Shown here piece after piece: positions 25,802 through 35,398 of a DNA stretch of 64,000 nucleotides (position 1 is the stretch's first letter; each line of letters starts with the position of its first letter). A model generated the notes under the pieces. The model searched no databases, had not been told where the DNA came from, and saw nothing but the letters and a program-made list of their open reading frames with translations. Source of the stretch: Pseudomonas sp. BN102 (GTDB lineage Bacteria; Pseudomonadota; Gammaproteobacteria; Pseudomonadales; Pseudomonadaceae); contig NZ_SSON01000050.1 of the NCBI RefSeq assembly GCF_029871245.1, forward strand, positions 1 to 64,000, written 5' to 3'. Position numbers and translations under genes: made by a program.

Positions 25802-26878
25802 ATGAGCAAATTCCATAGCCTGACGATCAAGGAAGTGCGCCCGGAAACCCGTGACGCGGTGTCCATCGCCTTCGACATTCCCGCTGATCTCGCCGACAGC
25901 TTCCGCTTCACCCAGGGCCAGCACCTGGTGATGCGCACCCAGTTGGACGGCGAGGAAGTGCGCCGCTCCTATTCCATCTGCACCGGCGTCAACGACGGCG
26001 AACTGCGCGTGGCGATCAAGCGCGTGGCCGGCGGCCGTTTCTCCGCCTATGCCAACGACAGCCTGAAGGCCGGCCAGAGCCTCGAAGTCATGCCGCCGTC
26101 CGGCCACTTCTTCGTGGAGCTGGATGCCGCGCGCCACGGCAACTACCTGGCTGTGGCCGCCGGCAGCGGCATCACGCCGATCCTGTCGATCATCAAGACC
26201 ACCCTGGAAGCCGAGCCCCACAGCAGCGTCACCCTGCTCTACGGCAACCGTTCCAGCGGCTCGGCGCTGTTCCGCGAGCAGCTGGAAGACCTGAAGAACC
26301 GCTACCTGCAGCGCCTCAACCTGATCTTCGTGTTCAGCCGCGAACAGCAGGACGTGGACCTCTACAACGGCCGTATCGACGCCGACAAGTGCGGCCAGCT
26401 GTTCTCCCGCTGGATCGATGTGAAGTCCCTGGACGCCGCCTTCATCTGCGGCCCCCAGGCCATGACCGAGACCGTACGTGACCAGTTGAAAGCCAACGGC
26501 ATGGCCGCCGAGCGCATCCACTTCGAGCTGTTCGCCGCCGCCGGCAGCGCCCAGAAGCGCGAAGCCCGCGAGGCCGCCCGTGAAACCGACAGCGCCGTGA
26601 GCCAGGTCACCGTGATCAGCGATGGCCGCGAACTGTCCTTCGAGCTGCCGCGCAACAGCCAGAGCGTGCTCGACGCCGGCAACGCCCAGGGCCTCGAGCT
26701 GCCCTACTCCTGCAAGGCCGGCGTCTGCTCCACCTGCAAATGCAAGGTGATCGAAGGCGAGGTGGAGATGGACAGCAACTTCGCCCTGGAGGACTACGAA
26801 GTGGCCGCCGGGTACGTGCTGTCCTGCCAGACCTTCCCCATCAGCGAAAAAGTGGTCCTCGATTTCGACCAGCTCTAA
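25802..26878 (+). CDS. paaE: Phenylacetyl-CoA epoxidase reductase subunit PaaE
   Basis: A 358-residue NADPH-dependent reductase with three domains: an FAD-binding barrel (RRSYSICTG near residue 60), a NAD(P)-binding domain (AAGSGITPILSIIK, later CGPQAMTE) and a C-terminal plant-type [2Fe-2S] ferredoxin with the CKAGVCSTC cluster loop and a fourth Cys in VLSCQTFP. It passes electrons to the PaaA diiron site. The start at 25802 follows a GAGAC-type site; longer in-frame reading overlaps paaD. Confidence 0.96.
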   Translation: MSKFHSLTIKEVRPETRDAVSIAFDIPADLADSFRFTQGQHLVMRTQLDGEEVRRSYSICTGVNDGELRVAIKRVAGGRFSAYANDSLKAGQSLEVMPPSGHFFVELDAARHGNYLAVAAGSGITPILSIIKTTLEAEPHSSVTLLYGNRSSGSALFREQLEDLKNRYLQRLNLIFVFSREQQDVDLYNGRIDADKCGQLFSRWIDVKSLDAAFICGPQAMTETVRDQLKANGMAAERIHFELFAAAGSAQKREAREAARETDSAVSQVTVISDGRELSFELPRNSQSVLDAGNAQGLELPYSCKAGVCSTCKCKVIEGEVEMDSNFALEDYEVAAGYVLSCQTFPISEKVVLDFDQL

Positions 26879-26886
26879 GCAAAACC

Positions 26887-26951
26887 CGTAGGAGCAAGCT
26901 TGCTCGCGAAGCTGTTTGACAGACCCCGTTCGCCAGCAAGCTGGCTCCTAC
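26887..26951. repeat. REP-like inverted repeat between paaE and the DUF485 gene
   Basis: GTAGGAGCAAGCTTGCTCGCG at the left pairs with CGCCAGCAAGCTGGCTCCTAC at the right, so the element can fold into a long hairpin. It is the common pseudomonad GTAGGAGC repeat and is the only copy in the window. It sits within the paa transcript, where it could stabilise the upstream mRNA or lower downstream expression. Confidence 0.75.
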
Positions 26952-27030
26952 AAAAACCAGAGCAACACCCGGGCCTTGCCGTCGGCCCCTTGAAGCACCG
27001 CCTCGACAATCACAAAAAGAGAGAGCAACC

Positions 27031-27339
27031 ATGACCCCGCAAGACCTCGATCGCATCCGGCAACACCCGGACTTCATCCAGCTGGTCCGGCGCAAGCAGC
27101 GCCTGACCTGGTCCCTGACCCTGGCCATGCTGGTGATCTACTACGGCTTCGTGCTGCTGGTGGCCTTCGCCCCCGGCGTGCTCGGCCAGACCCTGAACGG
27201 TGGTGTCACCAGCGTCGGCATGCTGGTGGGCGTGGTCATCGTCCTGCTTTCCTTCGCCCTGACCGGCCTCTACGTGCAACGCACCAACGCCGTGCTCGAC
27301 CCGCTGAATGACAAACTGAAGCAGGAGTGCGGCCAATGA
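27031..27339 (+). CDS. DUF485 inner-membrane protein (YjcH-like), symporter partner
   Basis: A 102-residue protein with two transmembrane helices (about residues 27-50 and 63-85), the opening [14 protein letters not shown] and the closing [12 protein letters not shown], all diagnostic of DUF485/YjcH. This family is almost always encoded just before an ActP-type sodium:solute symporter, as here, where its stop overlaps the symporter start (ATGA). It probably helps assemble or regulate the transporter. It belongs to the paa transcript. Confidence 0.9.
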   Translation: MTPQDLDRIRQHPDFIQLVRRKQRLTWSLTLAMLVIYYGFVLLVAFAPGVLGQTLNGGVTSVGMLVGVVIVLLSFALTGLYVQRTNAVLDPLNDKLKQECGQ

Positions 27340-28982
27340 AGACCCTGCGCAATCTGCTCCTCGCCGCCGGCCTGCTGGCCGCCGAAAACGCCCTGGCCGC
27401 CGACGCCGCCGCGCGCCCGCTGAACTGGAACGCCATCGGCATGTTCCTGCTGTTCGTACTCTTCACCCTCGGCATCACCCGCTGGGCCGCCCTGCGCACC
27501 CGCTCGGCCGCCGACTTCTACACCGCCGGCGGCGGCCTCACCGGCTTCCAGAACGGCCTGGCTATCGCCGGCGACATGATCAGCGCGGCCTCCTTCCTCG
27601 GCATCTCCGCGATGATGTTCATGAACGGCTACGACGGCCTGCTCTACGCCCTGGGCGTGCTCGCCGGCTGGCCGATCATCCTGTTCCTGATCGCCGAACG
27701 CCTGCGCAACCTCGGCAAGTACACCTTCGCCGACGTGGTCTCCTATCGCCTGGAACAGAGCCCGATCCGCATCACCGCGGCCTTCGGCACCCTGACCGTG
27801 GCGCTGATGTACCTGGTGGCGCAGATGGTCGGCGCCGGCAAGCTGATCGAGCTGCTGTTCGGCCTCTCCTACTTCCAGGCCGTCATGCTGGTGGGCGCGC
27901 TGATGGTCTGCTACGTGACCTTCGGCGGCATGCTGGCCACCACCTGGGTGCAGATCATCAAGGCGATCCTGCTGCTGTCCGGCACCACCTTCATGGCCTT
28001 CATGGTGCTCAAGCATTTCGGCTTCAGCACCGAAGCCATGTTCGTCGCCGCCACCTCGGTGCATGCCAAGGGCACCGCCATCATGGCGCCTGGCGGCCTG
28101 CTGTCGAACCCCATCGATGCGATTTCCCTGGGGCTGGGCATGATGTTCGGCACCGCCGGCCTGCCGCACATCCTGATGCGCTTCTTCACCGTCAGCAACG
28201 CCAAGGAAGCGCGCAAGAGCGTGTTCTACGCCACCGGTTTCATCGGCTACTTCTACCTGCTGCTGATCGTGGTCGGCTTCGGTTCCATCGTCATGGTCGG
28301 CACCAACCCGGACTTCCGCGACGCGGCCGGCGCCATCATCGGCGGCGGCAACATGGTCGCCGTGCACCTGTCCCACGCCGTGGGCGGCAGCCTGTTCCTC
28401 GGCTTCATCTCCGCCGTGGCCTTCGCCACCATCCTCGCCGTGGTCGCGGGCCTGGCACTCTCCGGCGCTTCGGCGGTGTCCCACGACCTCTATGCCTGCG
28501 TGATCCGCAAGGGAAAGGCGACCGAGCGCGAGGAAATGCGCGTGTCGCGCATCGCCACCCTCGGCATCGGCGTGCTGGCGGTGATCCTCGGCCTGCTGTT
28601 CGAGTCGCAGAACATCGCCTTCCTCTCCGGCCTGGTGCTGGCCATCGCCGCCTCGGTCAACTTCCCGGTGCTGTTCCTCTCCATGTTCTGGAAAGGCCTG
28701 ACCACCCGGGGCGCCGTGGCCGGCAGCGTGATGGGCCTGCTCTCGGCCATCGTCCTGCTGGTGCTGAGCCCGGCGGTCTGGGTCAACGTGCTGCACCACG
28801 ACAAGGCGCTCTTCCCCTACTCCAACCCGGCGCTGTTCTCCATGGGCCTGGCCTTCTTCAGTGCCTGGCTGTTCTCGGTGACCGACGCCTCCGAGCGTGC
28901 CAAGGAAGAACGCGGCCGCTACCTGGCGCAGTTCATTCGCTCCATGACCGGCATCGGCGCAGCCGCTGCCAGCCGCCACTGA
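27336..28982 (+). CDS. paaL: Sodium:solute symporter (ActP-like), probable phenylacetate permease PaaL
   Basis: A 548-residue member of the sodium:solute symporter family with a signal-like first helix and about 13 further membrane segments. Family stretches are [33 protein letters not shown] and [13 protein letters not shown]. It resembles acetate permease ActP. The position inside the paa genes between a DUF485 partner and an OprD-type porin points to uptake of phenylacetate, as for PaaL/PhaJ in P. putida. AGGAG lies just before the ATG at 27336. Confidence 0.88.
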   Translation: MKTLRNLLLAAGLLAAENALAADAAARPLNWNAIGMFLLFVLFTLGITRWAALRTRSAADFYTAGGGLTGFQNGLAIAGDMISAASFLGISAMMFMNGYDGLLYALGVLAGWPIILFLIAERLRNLGKYTFADVVSYRLEQSPIRITAAFGTLTVALMYLVAQMVGAGKLIELLFGLSYFQAVMLVGALMVCYVTFGGMLATTWVQIIKAILLLSGTTFMAFMVLKHFGFSTEAMFVAATSVHAKGTAIMAPGGLLSNPIDAISLGLGMMFGTAGLPHILMRFFTVSNAKEARKSVFYATGFIGYFYLLLIVVGFGSIVMVGTNPDFRDAAGAIIGGGNMVAVHLSHAVGGSLFLGFISAVAFATILAVVAGLALSGASAVSHDLYACVIRKGKATEREEMRVSRIATLGIGVLAVILGLLFESQNIAFLSGLVLAIAASVNFPVLFLSMFWKGLTTRGAVAGSVMGLLSAIVLLVLSPAVWVNVLHHDKALFPYSNPALFSMGLAFFSAWLFSVTDASERAKEERGRYLAQFIRSMTGIGAAAASRH

Positions 28983-28997
28983 GCCCAGACGAACCGG

Positions 28998-30251
28998 ATG
29001 ATGGATACAAGAACAATGACCCACAGCCGTACCTGCGCGCCGCTCCTTGCGGCGCTCACCCTGCCCTTCGCCACCTCGGCCCTGGCGGGTTTCATCGAAG
29101 ACAGCAAGGGCAGCCTGGAGCTGCGCAACCACTACATCAACCGCGACTTCCGCCAGGACGGAGCGCCCCAGTCCAAGGCCGAGGAATGGGGCCAGGGCTT
29201 TACCGCGCGGATCGAGTCCGGCTTCACCGAAGGCACGGTCGGCGTCGGCCTGGACGCCATCGGCGAGCTGGGCGTGAAGCTCGACTCCAGCCGCGACCGT
29301 CGCGGCACCGGCCTGCTGCCCTTCGGCCCCACCAGCAAGGAGCCGGTGGACGACTACAGCGAGCTGGGCGTGACCGCCAAGCTGCGCGCGTCGAAGAGCG
29401 TGCTGCGCCTCGGCACCCTGCAGCCGCTGCTGCCAGTGGCCACCTACAACGACACCCGGCTGCTCTCCTCCACCTTCCAGGGCGGCATGCTGACCAGCCA
29501 GGAACTGGACGGCCTGACCTTCAACGGCGGCCGCCTGACGCGGACCAACCTGCGCGACTCCTCCGGCCGCGACGATATCGGCCTGGGCGCCGCCACCAGC
29601 GATGCCTTCGACTTCGCCGGTGGCACCTACGCGATCAACCCGCAACTGGCGCTCAGTTACTACTACGGCACGCTGGACGAGATCTACCGCCAGCAGTTCG
29701 CCGGGCTGCTGCACACGCTGCCGCTGCCTGGCGGCTTCAGCCTGAAGAGCGACGTCCGCTACTTCGATAGCCGCGGCGACGGCGTGGAGCGCGCCGGCAA
29801 GATCGACAACCGCAACTTCAACGGCATGTTCAGCCTGACCAAGGGGCCGCACCGCGTCAGCGCGGCCTGGCAGCAGCTATCGGGCGACAGCGCCTTCCCC
29901 TTCCTCAATGGCGGCGACCCCTACGTGGTCAACCTGGTGACCTTCAACACCTTCACCCGCGCCGAAGAGGACTCCTGGCAACTGCGCTACGACTACGACT
30001 TCGCTGCCCTCGGCATCCCCGGCCTGACCTTCATGACCCGCTATGTCGACGGCCGTAACGTCAAGACCGCGACCGGCGACGACGGCGAGGAATGGGAGCG
30101 CGACAGCGACCTCGCCTACGTGATCCAGAGCGGCACCCTCAAGGGCCTGAGCCTGCGCTGGCGCAACGTCACCTTCCGTTCCGGCAATGGCCTGACCACC
30201 GACCTCGACGAGAACCGCCTCATCCTCGGCTACACCCTGGCCCTCTGGTAA
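28998..30251 (+). CDS. paaM: OprD-family outer-membrane porin, probable phenylacetate channel (PhaK/PaaM)
   Basis: A 417-residue outer-membrane protein with a signal peptide ending TSALA and the OprD-family opening GFIEDSKGSLELRNHYINRDF. Repeated aromatic beta strands end in the C-terminal aromatic residue required for barrel insertion (LALW). The start could be 28998 or the ATG at 29016; both leave the signal peptide intact. Placed between the symporter and paaZ, it is most likely the phenylacetate-selective porin of the cluster. Confidence 0.87.
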   Translation: MMDTRTMTHSRTCAPLLAALTLPFATSALAGFIEDSKGSLELRNHYINRDFRQDGAPQSKAEEWGQGFTARIESGFTEGTVGVGLDAIGELGVKLDSSRDRRGTGLLPFGPTSKEPVDDYSELGVTAKLRASKSVLRLGTLQPLLPVATYNDTRLLSSTFQGGMLTSQELDGLTFNGGRLTRTNLRDSSGRDDIGLGAATSDAFDFAGGTYAINPQLALSYYYGTLDEIYRQQFAGLLHTLPLPGGFSLKSDVRYFDSRGDGVERAGKIDNRNFNGMFSLTKGPHRVSAAWQQLSGDSAFPFLNGGDPYVVNLVTFNTFTRAEEDSWQLRYDYDFAALGIPGLTFMTRYVDGRNVKTATGDDGEEWERDSDLAYVIQSGTLKGLSLRWRNVTFRSGNGLTTDLDENRLILGYTLALW

Positions 30252-30320
30252 GGCAGACGAAACCACAGGCCGGCCGTCGCGAAGGCGGCGCCGGCCCCAA
30301 CCCTTCACGGAGAAATCCTC

Positions 30321-32381
30321 ATGAACAATGCCCTCACGCTGCAAAGCTTCATCGGCGGTCGCTGGATCGGCCAGCAAGGCGCCCAGGCACTGCGCAGCGC
30401 CATCGACGGCAGCCCCCTCTTCCGCGCCCACGAGGAAGCCCTGGACTTCTCCGAAGCGGTCGAACACGGCCGCAAACGTGGCATCGCCAGCCTCATGGCC
30501 CTGGACTTCCAGCAGCGTGCGGCGCGCCTCAAGGCCCTGGCGCTCTACCTGAACGAGCACAAGGAGCAGCTCTACACCCTGTCCCGCCACAGCGGCGCCA
30601 CCCGCGCCGACAGCTGGATCGACATCGAAGGCGGCAGCAGCACCCTGTTCAGCTACGCCGGCCTCGGCGCCCGCGAACTGCCGTCCGGCAACATCGTCCA
30701 TGAAGGCCCGGCCATGCCGCTGGGCAAGCAGGGCACCTTCGCCGGCACCCATATCCTGGTGCCGCGCGGAGGCCTGGCGGTGCACATCAACGCCTTCAAC
30801 TTCCCCATCTGGGGAATGCTGGAGAAGTTCGCCCCGAGCTTCCTCGCCGGCATGCCCTGCATCGTCAAACCGGCCACCGCCACCAGCTACCTGACCGAGG
30901 CCGCCGTGCGCCTGATGCACGAATCCGGCCTGCTACCCGAGGGCAGCCTGCAGCTGATCATCGGCGGCACCGGCGACCTGCTGGACCGCCTGCAGGGCCA
31001 GGACGTGGTGACCTTCACCGGCTCCGCCGACACCGCCGCCAAGCTTCGGGTGAACGCCAATCTGGTGCGCAACTCCATCCCCTTCAATGCCGAGGCGGAC
31101 TCGCTGAACTGCGCCATCCTCGCCCCGGAAATCACGCCGGACGATCCGGAGTTCGACCTCTTCGTCAAGGAAGTCGCCCGCGAGATGACAGTCAAGGCCG
31201 GGCAGAAGTGCACCGCCATCCGCCGTGCCATCGTCCCGGCGAAACACATCGACGCCGTGGCCGAGCGCCTGCGCGAGCGCCTCTCCAAGGTGGTGGTCGG
31301 TGATCCGGCCGTAGAAGGCGTGAAGATGGGCGCCCTGGCTTCCCACGCCCAGCAGGCCGACGTGGCCGAGCGCCTCGACGCCCTGCTGGCGAGCAGCGAG
31401 CTGCTGTTCGGCGCCCGCGACGGTTTCGCCCCACGCGGCGAAGGCGTCAACGAAGGCGCCTTCTTCGCCCCCACCCTGCTGCGTGCCCGCGACCCGCATG
31501 CCGAGGGCGGCGCCCACGATATCGAGGCCTTCGGCCCGGTCAGCACCCTGATGGCCTACGACGACATCGACGAAGCCATCGCCCTGGCCGCCCGTGGCAA
31601 GGGCAGCCTGGTAGCCAGCCTGGTCACCAAGGACCCGCAGGTGGCCGCCCGCGTGGTGCCGCAAGCCGCCGCCCTGCACGGCCGTCTGCACATCCTGGAT
31701 CGCGAATCCGCCGCCGAATCCACTGGCCACGGCTCGCCGCTGCCGGTGCTCAAGCACGGCGGCCCCGGCCGCGCCGGTGGTGGCGAAGAGCTGGGTGGCC
31801 TGCGCGCCGTGAAGCACTACCTGCAGCGCGCCGCCGTGCAGGGTTCGCCCACCATGCTGGCCGCGGTGACCCGCGAGCACGTGCGCGGCGCCAAGGTGAT
31901 CGAGACCGAGGTACACCCGTTCCGCCGCTACTTCGACGAGCTGCAGATCGGCGAATCCCTGCTGACCCACCGTCGCACCGTCACCGAGGCCGACATCGTC
32001 AACTTCGGTTGCCTGTCGGGCGACCACTTCTACATGCACTTCGATGAGCAGGCCGCCCGCGACTCGCAGTTTGGCAAGCGCATCGCCCACGGCTACTTCG
32101 TGCTCTCGGCCGCCGCCGGCCTGTTCGTTTCCCCGGGCGTCGGCCCGGTACTGGCCAACTACGGCCTGGACACCCTGCGCTTCATCACCCCGGTGGGCAT
32201 CGGCGACACCATCCAGGCGCGCCTGACCTGCAAGCGCAAGATCGACCAGGGCAAGAAGAGCCCGAAGGGCGAGCCGCAAGGCGTGGTGGCGTGGGACGTG
32301 GAAGTCACCAACCAGCACGGCGAACTGGTGGCCAGCTACGACATCCTCACCCTGGTGCTGAAACGCCCGGAAACCGTGTGA
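30321..32381 (+). CDS. paaZ: Bifunctional oxepin-CoA hydrolase / semialdehyde dehydrogenase PaaZ
   Basis: A 686-residue fusion. Residues 1 to about 520 are an aldehyde dehydrogenase with the base Glu258 (FNAEADSLN) and nucleophile Cys297 (GQKCTAIRR). Residues 545-686 are a MaoC-like hydratase with the GDHFYMHFD and AHGYFVLS segments that supply the Asp/His pair. The hydratase opens oxepin-CoA to a semialdehyde, which the dehydrogenase oxidises with NADP. GGAG lies upstream of the ATG. It is the last gene of the paaA group and is followed by a strong terminator. Confidence 0.95.
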   Translation: MNNALTLQSFIGGRWIGQQGAQALRSAIDGSPLFRAHEEALDFSEAVEHGRKRGIASLMALDFQQRAARLKALALYLNEHKEQLYTLSRHSGATRADSWIDIEGGSSTLFSYAGLGARELPSGNIVHEGPAMPLGKQGTFAGTHILVPRGGLAVHINAFNFPIWGMLEKFAPSFLAGMPCIVKPATATSYLTEAAVRLMHESGLLPEGSLQLIIGGTGDLLDRLQGQDVVTFTGSADTAAKLRVNANLVRNSIPFNAEADSLNCAILAPEITPDDPEFDLFVKEVAREMTVKAGQKCTAIRRAIVPAKHIDAVAERLRERLSKVVVGDPAVEGVKMGALASHAQQADVAERLDALLASSELLFGARDGFAPRGEGVNEGAFFAPTLLRARDPHAEGGAHDIEAFGPVSTLMAYDDIDEAIALAARGKGSLVASLVTKDPQVAARVVPQAAALHGRLHILDRESAAESTGHGSPLPVLKHGGPGRAGGGEELGGLRAVKHYLQRAAVQGSPTMLAAVTREHVRGAKVIETEVHPFRRYFDELQIGESLLTHRRTVTEADIVNFGCLSGDHFYMHFDEQAARDSQFGKRIAHGYFVLSAAAGLFVSPGVGPVLANYGLDTLRFITPVGIGDTIQARLTCKRKIDQGKKSPKGEPQGVVAWDVEVTNQHGELVASYDILTLVLKRPETV

Positions 32382-32404
32382 ACCGAGTCGCTGCGTGAGT
32401 TTTC

Positions 32405-32431
32405 GACCGGCCCTTGGGCCGGTCTTTTTTT
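32405..32431 (+). terminator. Rho-independent terminator after paaZ
   Basis: A 9-bp perfect stem GACCGGCCC / GGGCCGGTC with a 2-base loop and seven T residues, 23 bases after the paaZ stop. It ends the paaABCDE-transport-paaZ transcript. Confidence 0.92.
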
Positions 32432-32465
32432 GCCTCGCGGCACGGCGGCACTCACCCCAGGCTCC

Positions 32466-32555
32466 CGTAGGTTGGCGCTGAGCACAGCGAAGCCCAACAA
32501 ACCCGAGCGCACGAGCCATGGTCGTTGGGCTTCGCTGCGCTCTGCCCAACCTACG
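32466..32555. repeat. Long inverted intergenic repeat (CGTAGGTTGG family)
   Basis: Left arm CGTAGGTTGGCGCTGAGC...GCGAAGCCCAAC, right arm GTTGGGCTTCGCTGCGC...CCAACCTACG. It is the second copy of the family at 9324-9410 and can form a long stem-loop. Confidence 0.8.
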
Positions 32556-32603
32556 AAGTAGGCGCCCAATCCATGGGGGCGCCCGGAGGCAACTTCATCC
32601 CGG

Positions 32604-32963
32604 CTACGGTCGCCGCAGAAACCTCAAGCTGCGAAGGTCCCCCAGCAACCGTCTCAGAAAAGCTGGCTGGTACTGCTTGAATGCCCTTTCAACATCCGCG
32701 AAGTCCATATCCCGCTCCGCTTCCTGCGGACCGAACCAGTAACGGCTTTTGAGGCCGAAGGGCTCCCAAACCACGCAGCCCTTACCCCTGAATTGAAAGG
32801 AAACCAGGTATTTCGCGGAGCCGGAGGGATTCCGGCGCAATACCTCCGACACACCGTCGACCCGCGCCAGGGTGGAAACAACGTCCGTAACCGAGATGTA
32901 GGCATTCTCTATCTCGAAGGCATAGGTCGTGTCGGCCTCATTCTTGATTGGGAATGTACGCAT
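32604..32963 (-). CDS. Small protein of unknown function
   Basis: A 119-residue soluble protein that I do not recognise. It starts MRTFPIKNEADTTYAFEIEN and has a well-behaved alpha/beta sequence with a central YLVSFQFRGKGCVVWEPFG and a basic C-terminal tail (FLRRLLGDLRSLRFLRRP). AAGGA lies before the ATG at 32963. It stands alone on the minus strand. The C-terminal Arg/Leu pattern would fit an amphipathic helix. It may be a short immunity- or adaptor-like protein, but nothing in the context supports a role. Confidence 0.6.
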   Translation of the reverse strand: MRTFPIKNEADTTYAFEIENAYISVTDVVSTLARVDGVSEVLRRNPSGSAKYLVSFQFRGKGCVVWEPFGLKSRYWFGPQEAERDMDFADVERAFKQYQPAFLRRLLGDLRSLRFLRRP

Positions 32964-33167
32964 GCGCTGAGAATCCTTCGCCCGAAGTACCGCCGTTAAG
33001 ATTGCCCGCTCCACCAGTATTGAACCTCCGCGCCTGACCGGCACGCCGCTTATCACCCCCTCCTCCCCGCCGTAACGTCGCCTTGCCTGGCAGCCATGCC
33101 GGTGGGTGCACCCAACAACAAGAAAAGGCGAGGAAACAAATATGCTCAAACAAGGCGTTCTCGGCTG

Positions 33168-33440
33168 GCCAGACCGCTGTCCATCATGGAGCTCTGCCAG
33201 GTCCTCAACACCAGCCATCGCACCCTGCAGTACTGCTTCCGACAGATCTGCCAGGCCACGCCGATGCAGTTTTTCCTCTCGCTGCGCCTGGCCGAGGCAA
33301 GACGGCGCCTGAAGCTCGCCCCGCAGCAGAGCATCACCACCCTGGCGCTCGACCTCGGCTTCGCCAGTTCCAGCCACTTCTCCTCGCTGTACAAACGGCT
33401 GTATGCCGAACAGCCCTCGCTGATCAACCGCCGCAGCTAG
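33168..33440 (+). pseudogene. Remnant of an AraC-family regulator (C-terminal DNA-binding domain only)
   Basis: The frame encodes the last 90 or so residues of an AraC-type regulator: RPLSIMELCQVLNTSHRTLQ (first helix-turn-helix), MQFFLSLRLAEARRRL and the signature TTLALDLGFASSSHFSSLYK. Intact relatives have about 200 further N-terminal residues; upstream here is non-protein-like DNA. The remnant ends in an ordinary stop. A short expressed DNA-binding peptide is possible, but a decayed gene is more likely. It sits just before a porin-like gene that it may once have controlled. Confidence 0.75.
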
Positions 33441-33646
33441 GCCGGAACGCTAGGGTTCCAACCGCACCTTCCTTCTCCCTCCGAAAGCCCTGGAACCCGC
33501 CAGCACGCCGGGCTTTCCGCACCCCGCGAATCTGGCACGCAGCATCAAGGCGTTGGCAAGCAGGCACAAGGCCAGCTGCCTGCAACTCCTTAGTATCCGG
33601 ACGCAGAAACGCTCCGCAGCCAATACCTACAAGAAGGAAGCCACGC

Positions 33647-34972
33647 ATGCTCCGGTCCCCGCTGTTTCGTCTTTCCACCCTCGCGCTACTGATCGGCGCC
33701 ACCGCGCAGGTCGGTGCCTTCGAGCTTTACGCCGATGACGACACCCATCTGAACGCTGACCTGGAGGCCGTGTTCGGCTTCTTCCACAGCGAGGAGAACT
33801 ACGCCATCACCGGTTCCAAGAGCGAGGGCTCGTCGTCCTGGCGCGAGGGCTACGCCAAGTACGGCATCAGCTTCGACCAGGGCCTGGCGGGTGCCGGCAC
33901 CGGCTACGGCAAGTTCAACCTGCTCAGCTCCGGCACCTGGGGCGATGGCGACGCGGCGGGCTTCACCGACGGTTCCGAGCGCACCACCAAGATCGAGGAC
34001 GCCTACCTCGGCTGGCGCTCCGGCAGTCTGGTCGAGGCCCTGGGCGAAGATGGCGTGGACGTCTCCTTCGGCCGGCAGAACGTCATGATCGGCGACGGTT
34101 TCCTCATCAACGGCGACGCCCTGAACCTCGGCAAGGGCCTCGCCGACGGCGAATTCAACCGTGGCGGCGCCTACTGGCTGGCCGCGCGCAAGGCGTTCGA
34201 CCAGACCGCCGTGCTGCGCCTGGGTGGCAAGGACGGCCTGCGCGGCGACCTGATGTGGCTGAAGTCCGACAACCGCGCCCAGGCCAAGCCCGAGCTGCTG
34301 GTGGGCAACCTGGAGCACGTCTCCGAGGCCGGCACCCTGGGCCTGACCGCCATCGACATTCGCGACATCGACGAAGAGTTCGCCTCGCCCTTCCAGGCCG
34401 AGCGCGACGGCATGAAGACCTACAGCGTGCGCGGCCAGGGCAATGCCGGCGTGGAGAACCTGTTCCTCTCCGGCGAATACGCCTGGCAGGACAAGAAGGA
34501 CGTCGACGACGAGAACGCCTGGTACCTGGAAGCCGGCTGGACCTTTGCCGACGTGGCCTGGAGCCCGAACCTCAGCTACCGCTACAGCCGCTTCTCGGAA
34601 GGTTTCGACCCGCTGTTCACCGGTTTCAGCCGTGGCTACGGCACCTGGTTCCAAGGTGAGGTGGCGGCCAACTACGCCGGCCCCTTCAACACCAATACCC
34701 AGGTCCACCACGTCGCCTTCAAGGTCTCGCCGCTGGAGAACCTCAGCGTCGGCGCGCTCTGGTTCGACTTCAACACCCTGGACCGCGACCTCGGCAACTT
34801 CGATGGCCGCGAGCTGGACCTCTACGCCGAATGGGCGGTGAGCGACCACCTGATCGTCATGCCTGTGGTCGGCCTCTACCAGCCGGACAGGAGCGCGGAC
34901 GAAGGCGGCACCCAGATCGGTGGCGACGACAGCAACCTCTATAGCCAGCTGGTGTTCGTCAGCATGTTCTAA
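33647..34972 (+). CDS. Outer-membrane beta-barrel protein, alginate-export/porin-like
   Basis: A 441-residue protein with a signal peptide ([24 protein letters not shown]) and many alternating beta strands ending in a C-terminal Phe (VFVSMF), as outer-membrane barrels do. [22 protein letters not shown] at the mature start and [16 protein letters not shown] in the first third are like the alginate-export (AlgE-like) porin family; I would not name it. AAGGAAG precedes the ATG at 33647. Fragments of an AraC regulator and a chemoreceptor flank it, so its original neighbourhood has been lost. Confidence 0.75.
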   Translation: MLRSPLFRLSTLALLIGATAQVGAFELYADDDTHLNADLEAVFGFFHSEENYAITGSKSEGSSSWREGYAKYGISFDQGLAGAGTGYGKFNLLSSGTWGDGDAAGFTDGSERTTKIEDAYLGWRSGSLVEALGEDGVDVSFGRQNVMIGDGFLINGDALNLGKGLADGEFNRGGAYWLAARKAFDQTAVLRLGGKDGLRGDLMWLKSDNRAQAKPELLVGNLEHVSEAGTLGLTAIDIRDIDEEFASPFQAERDGMKTYSVRGQGNAGVENLFLSGEYAWQDKKDVDDENAWYLEAGWTFADVAWSPNLSYRYSRFSEGFDPLFTGFSRGYGTWFQGEVAANYAGPFNTNTQVHHVAFKVSPLENLSVGALWFDFNTLDRDLGNFDGRELDLYAEWAVSDHLIVMPVVGLYQPDRSADEGGTQIGGDDSNLYSQLVFVSMF

Positions 34973-34985
34973 CCCTGCCCGGGGC

Positions 34986-35219
34986 GGCGCCGACCAGTCG
35001 GCGCTGATCGCCCGCCAGACCAGCGAAATGAATTTGCAGATTGCCAGTGCCGCCGAGGAGCAAAGCAGCGTCGCAGAAGAGATCAATCGAAATGTCGAGG
35101 CCATCCGCGACGTCACCGGGTCGCTCTCCGGCCAGGCCGAGCAGTCGGCCCGGGCCAGTCGCCAACTCAATGAGCTGGCCAACCATCAGCAAGGGCTGAT
35201 GCAGCAGTTTCGCGTCTGA
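34986..35219 (+). pseudogene. Remnant of a methyl-accepting chemotaxis protein (C-terminal end)
   Basis: About 77 codons match the last part of an MCP signalling domain: [20 protein letters not shown] is the classical methylation-helix segment, followed by [18 protein letters not shown] and a short tail. The ligand-binding, transmembrane and tip regions are all missing; the fragment begins abruptly just after the porin stop. It has no plausible start codon and is a deletion remnant. Confidence 0.85.
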
Positions 35220-35398
35220 GACCCACAAGGTCTCGTCGTGTCCAAGGGCAGCCTCGCTGCCACTCCCCGTCGCCACCGATCTGAAGGGTTACCCGCCCCG
35301 ACTGATCGGTGGCACCCCAGCCTTCCGCCACAAAGGTGTGACCGACGCCCGGGCAGGCCGCGTCATCCAGAAAAACCTCCCTGTTCGCAGAAGCCTCC

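Noticed and set aside
27270-29852. An 860-codon minus-strand frame opposite the DUF485, symporter and porin genes
   Set aside because: Composition is dominated by Ala, Gly, Gln and His without any motif; the opposite strand has three recognised proteins with ribosome sites.
33083-33646. An upstream extension of the porin-like gene by 188 codons
   Set aside because: It runs out of frame through the AraC remnant and lacks a signal peptide; ATG at 33647 has AAGGAAG and a proper signal sequence.
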